A DNA stretch of 64,000 nucleotides from Palaeococcus ferrophilus DSM 13482 (GCF_000966265.1 NZ_LANF01000018.1:62001-126000), one strand, 5' to 3'. Positions 25,691-34,050 are shown, counted from the stretch's first letter. Program-made: numbers and translations. The notes: a model not told the origin generated them from the letters alone.

Positions 25691-25765
25691 TGGCAGGTCC
25701 TTAGGGATTCGAACCCGCGACCACCGGCTTAGAAGGCCGGCGCCTTATACCATCAATTAGTCTTA
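25691..25765 (-). pseudogene. Decayed tRNA-Arg(UCU), 3' half preserved
   Basis: On the minus strand CCGGC-CTTCTAA-GCCGG is a perfect anticodon arm with anticodon UCU. A 5-nt variable loop and a T-loop TTCGAAT follow, and the end is GGACCTGCCA with an encoded CCA. Only three of five T-stem pairs form, and the 5' half has no sequence able to pair with the acceptor AGGACCT, while the D-arm is only partly recognisable. It is therefore a tRNA remnant rather than a working gene, typical of the edge of an element inserted at a tRNA. Confidence 0.6.
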
Positions 25766-25886
25766 TGGAACGAACAACAAAGAACTCCTCCCCCGCTGAT
25801 TCTCCACCCCCTTGAAAAGGTTTAAAAACCTCGTCCCTATACCCCCCATAGCTTCTCGCGAGGCGAGAGAAAAAGGGGTGTGCGAG

Positions 25887-26300
25887 ATGAAAAGGCTTCC
25901 AGGAAAAGTGAGAAGAACCCTAAGGGCGAAATATCAGGACATTCCCCCCAGGGCCTGGATAGGCAAGAAGGGCTTTGACGAGGGGGCCATAGGCGAGATA
26001 ATGACCCAGCTAAAGAAGGACGGCGTGGTCAAGGTCGAGATCAGGAAAGGCGCGCTCATCTCTACGGAGATGGACAGAAAAGCGATAGCCGAGAAGGTGG
26101 CGGAGCTCACGGACAGCGAGCTTCTGGACGTCAGGGGCAAAAGGTTTATATTGTTCCGCCCGAGAGAGGGGTGGGAAAAGTATTTAAACCGCCTCAAGCT
26201 TAAGGAACTTTCAGTTGAGAAGCGGGAAGAAAAGCCCGTTGAGAAAGTCAGGCTCGATATCGTCCGCTTCAGGAAAAAATTCAAGAAAGGGAGGGATTGA
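25887..26300 (+). CDS. YhbY/CRM-domain RNA-binding-like protein
   Basis: About 137 residues, basic. The N-terminus (LPGKVRRTLRAKYQDIP) and the middle WIGKKG-type segment with VVKVEIRKG followed by LLDVRGKRFILFRP resemble the CRM/YhbY fold, which binds rRNA in ribosome assembly. It is followed after 3 bp by rps19e, a context that supports a ribosomal role. A TATA lies near 25820, and GGGGTG stands about six bases before the ATG at 25887. An upstream in-frame ATG at 25812 precedes the TATA and is unlikely. Confidence 0.75.
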   Translation: MKRLPGKVRRTLRAKYQDIPPRAWIGKKGFDEGAIGEIMTQLKKDGVVKVEIRKGALISTEMDRKAIAEKVAELTDSELLDVRGKRFILFRPREGWEKYLNRLKLKELSVEKREEKPVEKVRLDIVRFRKKFKKGRD

Positions 26301-26303
26301 AGG

Positions 26304-26756
26304 ATGGCTACGGTTTATGACGTTCCCGGTGATTTGCTCGTTGAGAGGGTCGCCCAGGCCCTTAAGGAGGTTGAGGCTATAAAGCCGCCCGAGTGGGCGC
26401 CCTTCGTGAAAACCGGCAGGCACAAGGAGAGGCTTCCCGAACAGGACGACTGGTGGTACTTCCGTGTTGCCAGCGTCTTCAGGAAGGTCTACGTTGACGG
26501 ACCCGTTGGTATAGAGCGCCTTAGAACCTGGTACGGGGGTAAGAAGAACCGCGGTCACGCTCCCGAGCACTTCTACAAGGCCAGCGGGAGCATCATAAGG
26601 AAGGCCCTTCAGCAGCTCGAGAAGGCCGGGTTCCTCAAGCAGATACCCGGCGAGGGAAGGGTGGTTACTCCACAGGGCCAGGCCTTCCTTGACAAGGTTG
26701 CCACCGAGCTCAAGAAGGAGCTTGAGGAGCAGATTCCGGAGCTCAAGAAGTACTGA
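26304..26756 (+). CDS. rps19e: 30S ribosomal protein S19e
   Basis: 150 residues, the family's usual length. Conserved segments include the N-terminal [29 protein letters not shown] and the winged-helix-like end with [11 protein letters not shown]19e is an archaeal/eukaryotic small-subunit protein needed for 40S/30S head maturation. The ribosome site GGGAGG lies at the end of the YhbY gene. In related genomes it is commonly near PDCD5; here an AT-rich insertion of about 2.4 kb separates the two. Confidence 0.96.
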   Translation: MATVYDVPGDLLVERVAQALKEVEAIKPPEWAPFVKTGRHKERLPEQDDWWYFRVASVFRKVYVDGPVGIERLRTWYGGKKNRGHAPEHFYKASGSIIRKALQQLEKAGFLKQIPGEGRVVTPQGQAFLDKVATELKKELEEQIPELKKY

Positions 26757-26790
26757 GCTCTTTGACTTTCTTTTGGCCTACCTCTTTTTG
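26757..26790 (+). terminator. T-tracts after rps19e
   Basis: Successive pyrimidine-rich T-tracts follow the stop codon (CTTTGACTTTCTTTTGG, then CTCTTTTTGG). No hairpin is evident. This fits an archaeal T-tract terminator separating the ribosomal operon from the AT-rich insertion. Confidence 0.35.
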
Positions 26791-26949
26791 GCTGGATTCA
26801 GGGAATACTCCCCTTTCTATGGTTTTTTGAAAATTAAAACTTGCTTTCATTTTTGCATACTACTTTTAATAGTCTATAAGTTTTTAATAAAAAGGGTTTT
26901 ATATGTTTTGGAGCCACAGTATTGTGAAAATACTTGGGAGGAACGCAAG

Positions 26950-27828
26950 ATGTCGACTTTTGGCTTGTGGTGGTTTAAGTGGAATGGTTCGAATTACGAG
27001 TCAAGAATGAAAGTTGGAAGTAGAGAAGCAACAGTGCAGGACTTTAAAAACAGGGGCTTCGATTACTTAGTAACAGCGGATAGCACACCATTTAACGGAG
27101 CGTATTTGAGCGGAGAGGGAAGTGGAATAGAATTCAGCGGGCATCTTTATGATAATGGCTATACCGACGGCAGAAAATTGGCAACTTTTCTGAAAAACAA
27201 TCTTCAAGGGATAGAATATTTAGCCCCAATACCATATTATAAGTACAAAACTCCAAGCAATATTGAAAACGCCCGCGATTACTGGAGGGGTCTTAGTTAT
27301 ACTTATGGGTGGATTGATGGAGTGGTTTCAGTTGACAGTCCCTATTTGGGGGGGTTTTACTGGGACTTAGAAAATCCGACCCAAACTTATGGAACTTCAA
27401 GGTACATATCCACCTTTGAATTAAATGCAATTCGGGGAAGGATTCTTGAAAATGATAGGGAATATGGGTTGGAGCTCAAATTCACGTGGGTACCGACTCT
27501 TAGAGGAAGGAGTGTCAGTCAGTTAGAAGCCTTTAAACAATATATAATGGAGGCAGCTGAATACTTTGATTATGTCTTTTTCCAACCTCATTATTACCAA
27601 TGTCAGAATTGCTCTATTGAGGATTTAGAATCGCTTTTAGAATGGCTATACAACTTTCACGGGGAAATTAACAATGTGTATGTCGAATTTGAGGCAGATA
27701 AAGCAGTTTGTGGGGAGTACGAGAACTGTGGCTGTGGTACAGGGCAGTGTTGCATATCTAAAGCATGTGAATATTCCGAGGTAATACAGCTCAATTCATA
27801 CAATGAGCTAGTTCAATATAAGGCATAA
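26950..27828 (+). CDS. TIM-barrel glycosidase-like protein (DUF4855-like), accessory
   Basis: About 292 residues, AT-rich. Barrel-like strands carry aromatic and acidic residues: DYLVTADS, GGFYWDLENP, KFTWVPTL, YVFFQPHYYQ and VYVEFEAD. The order resembles DUF4855-type proteins, thought to be carbohydrate-active; this is a pattern judgement, not a search result. Near the C-terminus a cluster of seven Cys (CGEYENCGCGTGQCC and one more) suggests metal binding or disulfides. No signal peptide is seen after the ATG at 26950, which has GGGAGGAA upstream and a TATA (TTTTATATG) about 50 bp upstream. Confidence 0.6.
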   Translation: MSTFGLWWFKWNGSNYESRMKVGSREATVQDFKNRGFDYLVTADSTPFNGAYLSGEGSGIEFSGHLYDNGYTDGRKLATFLKNNLQGIEYLAPIPYYKYKTPSNIENARDYWRGLSYTYGWIDGVVSVDSPYLGGFYWDLENPTQTYGTSRYISTFELNAIRGRILENDREYGLELKFTWVPTLRGRSVSQLEAFKQYIMEAAEYFDYVFFQPHYYQCQNCSIEDLESLLEWLYNFHGEINNVYVEFEADKAVCGEYENCGCGTGQCCISKACEYSEVIQLNSYNELVQYKA

Positions 27829-27891
27829 CTATTTTAGCACAGATTTGAGGGTAGTTGAGACAGTTAGACAACATTGCCCGGGGTGGTAGGC

Positions 27892-28995
27892 ATGAGGAAA
27901 CGGATTTTATCCTTTCTTGTTCTTTTTATGCTCTCAACCTTGCTCCCATTAGTTAGCTCTCATCCCGGTGTTATCATTAGGGGGGTAAACATAATCAGCG
28001 GAGGGAATGATGCTTTTATAATAGTTAGTTGGGGAATTGATGAGTATGATTTTCGGAGGGATATTTACTATTTTAACGGAACCCTAATTCATTTTTACCG
28101 CTCTGGAAACTGGGGTGTTGAAAATGTGGCAAATTCAAGTGTAGTTATGGACAGCGCTTTTTTAATGAGGGATAATGCTTCCTGGCTGTTCCTCCGTCCG
28201 TACTATGTTCCCGAGAATAATACAAGGGCAGTTGAGGTTTATCGGTTCTCCAATGGCTCGTGCGGATTACTGGGAAAAGTAACGGTACCCCTCGGCAATT
28301 ACTCCTCCTCTACTGTGCAAGTTTATTATGAGAAAAGGGCGTTTGCAGTTAGGATGGAGGGACTAACAGGTAAAGCTGTGTACAAATACAAAATTGGGGG
28401 GGATCGCATTATACCGGAGCAAATTGAAGGTTTTCCCGAGAAATCCAAAGAGTATTATGCTTATGAAGAAGGTGTACCTGAAGGAGGCTTCTATCTTGGC
28501 TACAACGGGTATGCTTTCAGTGGCTCCAAAGTTGTTGAAATACCTCATCATGTGATTGAAGAGATTTTGAGCTATCTAACAGTAAAAGGGGATATTTATG
28601 CTTTTCATTCTGCCTTTGTGGGGAATGGAGTGCTCCTATATTATCCATATCCTCGTCATGTAAACGGCACCTCTCTCACAGATTTTTCTGAGCTTTTGGT
28701 GTATTTTTACAACGACACCCTGGAACCTGTCAACTTAAGAGTGGATGATCTAGATAGGTTTGGCTTTGTCGGCGCTGTTAGGTGCAGCTCAACACTTTAT
28801 ACTGGCCCAGCTTCAAACAAGGAGGTAAGTAGCCCCGCTAAGATGAAAGAAATAATGGGTTCTGCTAAAACACCGACTGAGACCATAGACACCATTAAAA
28901 CCATAAGGGGGATGGGAAAAGGGGAAGTTCTGGGACTGGCATTTATCGCGGTGATAGCCTTAATAATCTTGGTTTTGAGAGGGAGGAAGGGATAA
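27892..28995 (+). CDS. Secreted, C-terminally membrane-anchored surface protein, function unknown
   Basis: About 367 residues, AT-rich. A signal peptide (RKRILSFLVLFMLSTLLPLV, ending near SSHP) is followed by a beta-rich ectodomain with many N-glycosylation sequons (NGT, NSS, NAS, NNT, NGS, NYS). A Ser/Thr/Lys linker precedes a C-terminal TM helix (GLAFIAVIALIILVL) and a positively charged tail. It follows the barrel protein by about 60 bp and probably shares its transcript. GGGGTGG precedes the ATG at 27892. No homologous family is recognised. Confidence 0.65.
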   Translation: MRKRILSFLVLFMLSTLLPLVSSHPGVIIRGVNIISGGNDAFIIVSWGIDEYDFRRDIYYFNGTLIHFYRSGNWGVENVANSSVVMDSAFLMRDNASWLFLRPYYVPENNTRAVEVYRFSNGSCGLLGKVTVPLGNYSSSTVQVYYEKRAFAVRMEGLTGKAVYKYKIGGDRIIPEQIEGFPEKSKEYYAYEEGVPEGGFYLGYNGYAFSGSKVVEIPHHVIEEILSYLTVKGDIYAFHSAFVGNGVLLYYPYPRHVNGTSLTDFSELLVYFYNDTLEPVNLRVDDLDRFGFVGAVRCSSTLYTGPASNKEVSSPAKMKEIMGSAKTPTETIDTIKTIRGMGKGEVLGLAFIAVIALIILVLRGRKG

Positions 28996-29151
28996 CAAGA
29001 GGGATATACCAAAGAGATGACACCTGCCAGTGGGAAATACTTGAACAGATTATGTCGGCGAAATTGAAATATACTGCACCGGTGTTGATCGGAGGCAAGT
29101 TTTTTAACGATATTTCTTAAATCACTCTTAGCACATAAAGAGGTGATGCCG

Positions 29152-29490
29152 GTGGCGGAGGACATCGAGGAGATAAGGAAGAAGAAGCTCCTTGAACTTC
29201 AAAAAAGACTTGCAGAGCAGCAGAAGGCTCAGGAAGAGCAGATGAGGCAGCAGATGGAGCTTGAGGCCCAGCTTCAGGCCATAATGAGGCGCGCCCTCGA
29301 GCCGGAGGCAAGAGAGAGGCTCGCTAGGGTGAAGCTCGTGAGGCCGGAGCTGGCGCAGCAGGTGGAGTTACTCATAGCCCAGCTCTACCAGGCGGGCCAG
29401 ATAAGGGAGCCCCTCAGCGACGAGAAGCTCAAGAGGATCCTCGCACAGATAGAGGCCAGAACCAGGAGAGAATACCGTATAAAGTGGTGA
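29152..29490 (+). CDS. DNA-binding protein of the PDCD5 family
   Basis: About 112 residues. The N-terminus is a charged helix (AEDIEEIRKKKLLELQKRL) and the C-terminus carries the conserved LKRILAQIEARTRREYRIKW ending. Archaeal PDCD5 homologues bind DNA through a compact helical bundle; their cellular role is unclear. The GTG at 29152 fits family N-termini (methionine then AEDIEE) with GAGGTGAT upstream; an ATG at 29146 lies inside that ribosome site. A TATA (TTCTTAAAT) near 29112-29122 gives it its own promoter. Confidence 0.92.
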   Translation: MAEDIEEIRKKKLLELQKRLAEQQKAQEEQMRQQMELEAQLQAIMRRALEPEARERLARVKLVRPELAQQVELLIAQLYQAGQIREPLSDEKLKRILAQIEARTRREYRIKW

Positions 29491-29492
29491 GG

Positions 29493-30089
29493 ATGGAGGT
29501 TTTTCACCTTTACAGCGGGGGGAAGGATTCCTCCCTCTCAGCCCACATTCTACAGCTTTTGGGGTACGAGGTTAAGCTCGTAACCGTTAACTTCGGCCTC
29601 CTCGACAGCTGGCGCTTCGCGAGGGAGACCGCGGAGAGGCTGGGTTTTGAGCATGAGGTGCTGTTCCTGGGGAGGGAGATACTCGAGAGGGCGGCTGAGA
29701 TGGCCATTGCTGACGGTCATCCGAACAACGCAATACAGTTCATCCACGAGAGGGCCCTTGAGGCCATAGCCTCCCTCCCGCATGTGGAAAGGGTAAGCGA
29801 CGGGACGAGACGCGATGATAGGGTTCCATTCCTCGACCTTCCGAGGGCCCGCTCGCTGGAGGACAGGTTTAAAGTTGCATACATAAGGCCCCTCCTCGGA
29901 ATGGGTTACAAGACGGTGAGGGAGCTTGTGGAGAGGTACTTCGTCGTTGAAATCAGGGAGAGTGAGGAGCTTGAGAAATCCGACTACGAGGTAGAGCTCC
30001 GCCACCTCCTTCGGGAGATGGGGGTTGATCCGCTCGCAATATTCCCGCGCGTCCACCACCAGTCCCGCGTCCTCGGGTGGAGGAAATAG
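29493..30089 (+). CDS. PP-loop ATPase-fold protein (tRNA-modification or thiolation type)
   Basis: About 198 residues. The PP-loop SGGKDSS near residue 8 binds ATP and releases pyrophosphate in the N-type ATPase superfamily (TtuA/TilS/GuaA/QueC). The protein is short, with a second conserved block SDGTRRDD and a C-terminal VHHQSR. It lacks the zinc-ribbon cysteines of TtuA enzymes, so the substrate is unknown. The ATG at 29493 is preceded by GGTGAGG and lies 2 bp after the PDCD5 stop, so the two genes are cotranscribed. Confidence 0.75.
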   Translation: MEVFHLYSGGKDSSLSAHILQLLGYEVKLVTVNFGLLDSWRFARETAERLGFEHEVLFLGREILERAAEMAIADGHPNNAIQFIHERALEAIASLPHVERVSDGTRRDDRVPFLDLPRARSLEDRFKVAYIRPLLGMGYKTVRELVERYFVVEIRESEELEKSDYEVELRHLLREMGVDPLAIFPRVHHQSRVLGWRK

Positions 30090-30134
30090 CTTTCCCTTTG
30101 GAAAGGGTTAAAAGGTTCTTCTTCAAAATACTTA

Positions 30135-30422
30135 ATGGGGAGTTTTATGTCGGACGGGCTTATGGTTGCGTTAACCAAAGAGGGAGTGGAAATAATATGC
30201 AGGGATACCGGGGGGGTTGTGGCCACCTTCACGTGGAACGATATCGCCGATATACTGCAGTTCAGATACGCTACCCCCTGGAACCGCCTGAAAGAAGTCT
30301 TGGAGGAGCTTTCACTCACGATGGGGGAGCTGGACGAGCTCTACGCCCATGCCAGGAGCCAGGGGCGCGAGGTGTCGAAGGAGCTCATTGAGGACTACCT
30401 GAAGAAGAGGAAAACGTTTTAA
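30135..30422 (+). CDS. Small conserved hypothetical protein
   Basis: About 95 residues, soluble, acidic and helical in its second half. I do not recognise the family. A TATA-like GGTTAAAAGG at about 30107-30116 suggests a transcript start near the ATG at 30135; an in-frame ATG at 30147 preceded by GGGGAG is an alternative start. It stands between the PP-loop gene and the epimerase, all on the plus strand. Confidence 0.55.
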   Translation: MGSFMSDGLMVALTKEGVEIICRDTGGVVATFTWNDIADILQFRYATPWNRLKEVLEELSLTMGELDELYAHARSQGREVSKELIEDYLKKRKTF

Positions 30423-30452
30423 TCGTTTCTCCCTTTTTTCCTTTGATGGGTC

Positions 30453-31382
30453 ATGAGGAACAAGCTCGTTGTGGTTACAGGCGGTGCAGGGTTCATAGGC
30501 TCCCACATCGCGGAGGAACTCAGGAATGACAACGAGGTTATTGTGATAGACAACCTCTACACGGGAAGGGAGGAGAACGTTCCGGATGGCGTTTCCTTCG
30601 TGAGGGCTGATGTAAGGGACTACGGAGCGATAGCCGAGCTGATAAGAGAGGCGGACTACGTCTTCCACGAGGCGGCGCAGGTGAGTGTCGTCGAGAGCAT
30701 CGAAGACCCGGTTTTCACGGAGGAAGTGAACGTTTTGGGGACGCTGAACATACTAAAAGCCCTCCTCGATGGTCACGGGAAGCTGGTCTTCGCCTCCTCG
30801 GCGGCGGTCTACGGCGACAATCCGAACCTGCCGCTCAAGGAAAGTGAAAGGCCCAGACCCCTCTCGCCCTACGGCGTTACCAAGTGGGCAGCGGAGGAAT
30901 ACCTCCGCGTTTTCCACGAGCTCTACGGTCTTCCGGTCGTTGCGCTCCGCTACTTCAACGTCTTCGGGCCGAGACAGGGTGCCAACCAGTACGCGGGGGT
31001 GATAAACATCTTCATAAACCACGCGCTGAAGGGAGAACCCCTCGTTATCTTCGGCGACGGGAAGCAGACGCGCGACTTCATCTACGTCAGGGACGTGGTT
31101 AAGGCAAACATCCTCGCGGCGGAGAGCTCGGGGGCGGACGGTAGAGTCTTCAACGTGGGCACCGGGAAAAGTACGAGCGTGCTTGAGCTCGCGACCAAGG
31201 TGCTCGAGATAACCGGCTCCAACGGCTCGATACTCTTCGACAAACCGAGACCCGGCGACATAAGGCACAGCCTCGCGGACATCGGCGAGATCAAAAGGCT
31301 CGGCTTTAAGCCGGAGTGGAGCCTCGAAGAGGGGCTGAAGAAGACGGTGGAGTGGTACAGAACTACCTCCGGGATTTCCTAA
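30453..31382 (+). CDS. galE: NAD-dependent sugar-nucleotide epimerase, UDP-glucose 4-epimerase type
   Basis: About 309 residues. It is an extended short-chain dehydrogenase with the NAD-binding TGGAGFIGS at about 9-17, the active-site Ser/Thr region VFASSAAVYG, catalytic Tyr and Lys in SPYGVTKW, and RYFNVFGPRQ typical of GalE-like enzymes. It likely interconverts UDP-glucose and UDP-galactose or the N-acetyl forms for glycan synthesis; substrate choice cannot be read. The 3' end overlaps the convergent signal-peptidase gene by 20 bp. Confidence 0.88.
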   Translation: MRNKLVVVTGGAGFIGSHIAEELRNDNEVIVIDNLYTGREENVPDGVSFVRADVRDYGAIAELIREADYVFHEAAQVSVVESIEDPVFTEEVNVLGTLNILKALLDGHGKLVFASSAAVYGDNPNLPLKESERPRPLSPYGVTKWAAEEYLRVFHELYGLPVVALRYFNVFGPRQGANQYAGVINIFINHALKGEPLVIFGDGKQTRDFIYVRDVVKANILAAESSGADGRVFNVGTGKSTSVLELATKVLEITGSNGSILFDKPRPGDIRHSLADIGEIKRLGFKPEWSLEEGLKKTVEWYRTTSGIS

Positions 31383-32628
31383 GTGCCCCCTCTGGTGAGA
31401 AGTCCCCTCTGACGAGAAGCTCCAGGCTGGCGAAACTATCCGTGTTCCCTTTTTCCACCGCTTTGACGGTTCCGTACATGCTAACTGCTTTTGTGGGCCC
31501 TCCAAAGGAGACCTCGAAGCACCTCAGGTCGAGGAAGACGTCGTACGTTAAGATGCCGTCATCAACCCTTCCAAGGTAAACCCTCACGTCCCCGTAGTTC
31601 CCGGTTTTTGTGCCCATTCCGAGCTTCTGAACCTCAAGAACCATTGAGGGGCTCGGGAATGGCGTTCTCTCTGAGGAGGTAACCACGAGGTTGAGCTCGT
31701 CCATGAGGGCGTTCCTCGTCCTTACGGGGGCGGTCAGATTCAGGGCCACGTAGTAGCCCGCGGGCAGGGGAGATGTAAGCGTCACGTTGCCGACGCCATC
31801 AACCCTACCACCTCTAATGAAGATGGTGTAAACCTCGCTTCCCGCGGGGAGCTCCGCGCTGAAGTTCCCGGAGTAAACGAGACCAACGCTGTCTATTGGT
31901 GCCGTTCCATCCCCCACGGGCACTCCAAGGAGGTAGACGATGTAGTAGTACTCGTAGGGCACGCAGACCTGGCCGGAGGAAACGGGACTCACCACGGCTC
32001 CCGTCCCCTCACCTATGGCCTGCGCATCAAGCTCCAGGGGCGCTGCTAAGGAGTAGTTTGAGAGCACGAGAAAGAGCAACAAAAGGCCTTTTTTCCTCAT
32101 GTGGTGGACGACTTTTTTTCTTCTGACCTGGACAGCGTCCCTAGTGGGCCTCAAACTCCTGTGCCTGCGCGTGCTCCCCTCGAGGTATGTTCTCATGGTA
32201 AGGTACGCCAGTGCCCCCATGAGCACTGGAAAGACGAAGGGGTAAACCCTGATTACGAAGAGCGAAAGGGCGCCAAGGCGGGGAAGTCTCAGCACCACCT
32301 TTCCCACCACCCGCTCTCTGCTCACGTCCCACGGGTCAACGTACTCCCTGTTGTCGCCCTTCGTCACGAGGTGGTCTCCCTTGATCGCCACGACCCTGTG
32401 AACTATGAGATACTCCTCACCTTCCATACCGAGCCGGTACATCACCACGTCGCCCTTCTCGATGCTACTGGAGGGAAGAACCACGACCACATCGAGGGGG
32501 TTTATCGTTGGCTCCATGGAATCCGTGAGGATAACAGAGTACTGCACACCGATAAGGCGTAGGGAAAGGGCCGTTAGCGATAGGAGAATCAGAGCATAAA
32601 ACAAAAGGGAAGATAGAGATTTCCTCAT
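31363..32628 (-). CDS. SipW-like signal peptidase I joined in frame to a secreted TasA-like protein
   Basis: 421 codons forming two proteins in one frame. Residues 1-175 are a type I signal peptidase of the archaeal/SipW kind: N-terminal TM, Ser in TDSMEPTI, HRVV with His in place of the bacterial Lys, KGDNR, and a second TM. Residues 177-421 begin with a fresh signal peptide (RKKGLLLLFLVL...SLAAPLELDAQ) and a beta-rich domain like the neighbouring small secreted protein. The junction contains an A7 run; with one A fewer, the peptidase would end at TGA overlapping the second ATG as ATGA. GGAGGG precedes the start. Fusion, slippage site or base error are all possible. Confidence 0.8.
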   Translation of the reverse strand: MRKSLSSLLFYALILLSLTALSLRLIGVQYSVILTDSMEPTINPLDVVVVLPSSSIEKGDVVMYRLGMEGEEYLIVHRVVAIKGDHLVTKGDNREYVDPWDVSRERVVGKVVLRLPRLGALSLFVIRVYPFVFPVLMGALAYLTMRTYLEGSTRRHRSLRPTRDAVQVRRKKVVHHMRKKGLLLLFLVLSNYSLAAPLELDAQAIGEGTGAVVSPVSSGQVCVPYEYYYIVYLLGVPVGDGTAPIDSVGLVYSGNFSAELPAGSEVYTIFIRGGRVDGVGNVTLTSPLPAGYYVALNLTAPVRTRNALMDELNLVVTSSERTPFPSPSMVLEVQKLGMGTKTGNYGDVRVYLGRVDDGILTYDVFLDLRCFEVSFGGPTKAVSMYGTVKAVEKGNTDSFASLELLVRGDFSPEGALRKSRR

Positions 32629-32673
32629 TTGAGCCCTCCTTTATTTAAACAGGACTTATTCTACCCCATGAGC

Positions 32674-33093
32674 TTAAGGCTGAATGGTTGGGCCCTTAAC
32701 GACCACAGCCACGCGGTCGAAGTCGCTTATCGGGACGGCGGAGGTGAAGTCAATCTCGATCCCGGAGCCCGCGCTCAGGTCCGCGGTGAGTTGCTTGGAG
32801 GCGCTGGTGACGAGGGTTCCGCCGTTGTAAAGCTTCACGTAGATGATTGAACCCGCCGGGAGGGTCTCGTTGAACGAGACCGTAACGCCTATCAGGTTGT
32901 CGGGGTTGTTATTATCGAGAACGAAGTTAACGGCTCCCTTTCCCGCGGGGCTCTGGATGGTCGTGGAGCCCTCACCGAGCTTCTGGGCGTTCAGCTGTAT
33001 CGCCGGAACCGCGAGGGCGAAGGTCATCAAACTGACAACAAGGGCCAGGAACAGAGGTGCCATCTTCTTTGATTTCCTTCCAAGGAGGTGCAT
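32674..33093 (-). CDS. Small secreted beta-rich protein, candidate TasA/AbpA-type filament subunit
   Basis: About 139 residues. A signal peptide (APLFLALVVSLMTFALA) is followed by VPAIQLNAQKLGEGS and a beta-sandwich-like sequence. The start of the mature region parallels that of the secreted half of the next gene (APLELDAQAIGEG). The link with a SipW-like peptidase resembles bacterial tasA-sipW loci and archaeal bundling-pilus loci, where such proteins polymerise by donor-strand exchange; the assignment is inference. GGTGAT precedes the ATG at 33093, and a TATA (CTTAAATATTG) lies about 50 bp upstream on the minus strand. Confidence 0.65.
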   Translation of the reverse strand: MHLLGRKSKKMAPLFLALVVSLMTFALAVPAIQLNAQKLGEGSTTIQSPAGKGAVNFVLDNNNPDNLIGVTVSFNETLPAGSIIYVKLYNGGTLVTSASKQLTADLSAGSGIEIDFTSAVPISDFDRVAVVVKGPTIQP

Positions 33094-33303
33094 TTGAATC
33101 ACCCTCGTATTTAATCGCCCCAATGTTAGAAAAAAGCAATATTTAAGCTTTTTTGACCTAAATTTCCAATGGTTTCCCGCGAACATTGAAAATGCTACAA
33201 CGGGGAAACGGGCGGATGATGGGGTAAGCTTACGAATAAGGCAGATAAGTGGAAAAAATTGGAATTCCTAGAGCCCTCATCAAAATTTATACGTTAATGG
33301 GCG

Positions 33304-33741
33304 TTACGACCCCCTGGGCACGTTGAACTTAAGGGCCTGCTTTTCCTGGATTTCCTGGGCCCTCTGTGACAGCTGCTGCAGGCGCTTCTCTATCTCCGCC
33401 AGGGCGTTCTGTGTCTTGGCTATGGCCTCCTCGTACTCCTTAATCCTTTTGGAGAGGTACTCGACGGCATCTTCAATGCTCTTCTCTGTGGCGTAGCCCG
33501 CTCCAACGCTCACTATCGCGTGCTCCATGTCCTCGATCCTGCCCCTCAGGAATGAGCCCGCACCTATTGGAATCAGCACCTCAGGAGTTCCCTCCCCCTT
33601 CTTGAGGGCTTCGAGGGTCTCTTTAACTGCCTGGAACTCGTTCTTCCCCAGTGTGAGGAGCTCAAGGTTCTGGGCAAGGAGCTGGGCCTGCGCCTGAAGA
33701 AGCTGATACTCGTAAGCGAGCTTTTGAATCTCCTCCTCCAT
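33304..33741 (-). CDS. pfdA: Prefoldin alpha subunit
   Basis: About 145 residues. Two long coiled-coil helices at the ends ([19 protein letters not shown] and the C-terminal [18 protein letters not shown]) flank a beta-hairpin region with [13 protein letters not shown], the standard alpha-prefoldin layout. With beta subunits it forms a hexameric jellyfish chaperone that passes unfolded proteins to the thermosome. The ATG at 33741 follows GAGGTGATG. It closes the translation operon. Confidence 0.95.
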   Translation of the reverse strand: MEEEIQKLAYEYQLLQAQAQLLAQNLELLTLGKNEFQAVKETLEALKKGEGTPEVLIPIGAGSFLRGRIEDMEHAIVSVGAGYATEKSIEDAVEYLSKRIKEYEEAIAKTQNALAEIEKRLQQLSQRAQEIQEKQALKFNVPRGS

Positions 33742-33807
33742 AATCATCACCTCAAGAACCTATGGGGGGAAGTTTTTAAGGATGTTGGATTTGAAAGAAA
33801 GAAAAAA

Positions 33808-34044
33808 TCAGGCGAGCTCGAGGCTGAGCTTTCTAACGATAGCGTCCTCGGCCTCCTCGGGGGCTATCTCCTCGACGCTCTCAATCCATATCTTGTTCCT
33901 TTTGACGCGGTGCTTGCTGCCTATCTCGGAGTAGAGGAGCTCGATGACGTCCTCCTCCTTAATTCCGCGGTATTCCTTGGTGAAGTTCTCCTTCTTTCCG
34001 TTCCTCTCGAAGACACCCTTTATCCTGAAGACCTTAACCTGCAT
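33808..34044 (-). CDS. rplX: 50S ribosomal protein LX (L18a/L20a family)
   Basis: 78 residues, typical of the archaeal LX family, with [10 protein letters not shown] at the N-terminus and the EYRGI and [11 protein letters not shown] segments. LX is the archaeal counterpart of eukaryotic eL20 and sits near the 5S rRNA side of the large subunit. It is 6 bp downstream of the aIF6 gene, as usual in archaeal translation operons, with GGTGAGG ahead of the ATG. Confidence 0.95.
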   Translation of the reverse strand: MQVKVFRIKGVFERNGKKENFTKEYRGIKEEDVIELLYSEIGSKHRVKRNKIWIESVEEIAPEEAEDAIVRKLSLELA

Positions 34045-34050
34045 CTTTCC

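Larger units (their letters stand above)
25340..25886. other. Intergenic segment at island edge
   Basis: 547 bp without a convincing protein gene. From left to right: the minus-strand promoter of the zinc-ribbon gene (about 25365-25385), an AT-rich stretch with no clear structure (25400-25560), a plus-strand TATA with a GC-rich structured element (25564-25660), a decayed tRNA-Arg on the minus strand (25691-25765), and the promoter (GTTTAAAAAC near 25820) and leader of the YhbY-S19e operon. Confidence 0.6.

Noticed and set aside
33210-33300. Possible second C/D box RNA (TGATGA near pfdA 3' end)
   Set aside because: The C-like box lacks the preceding purine and no D or D' box lies at the required spacing.
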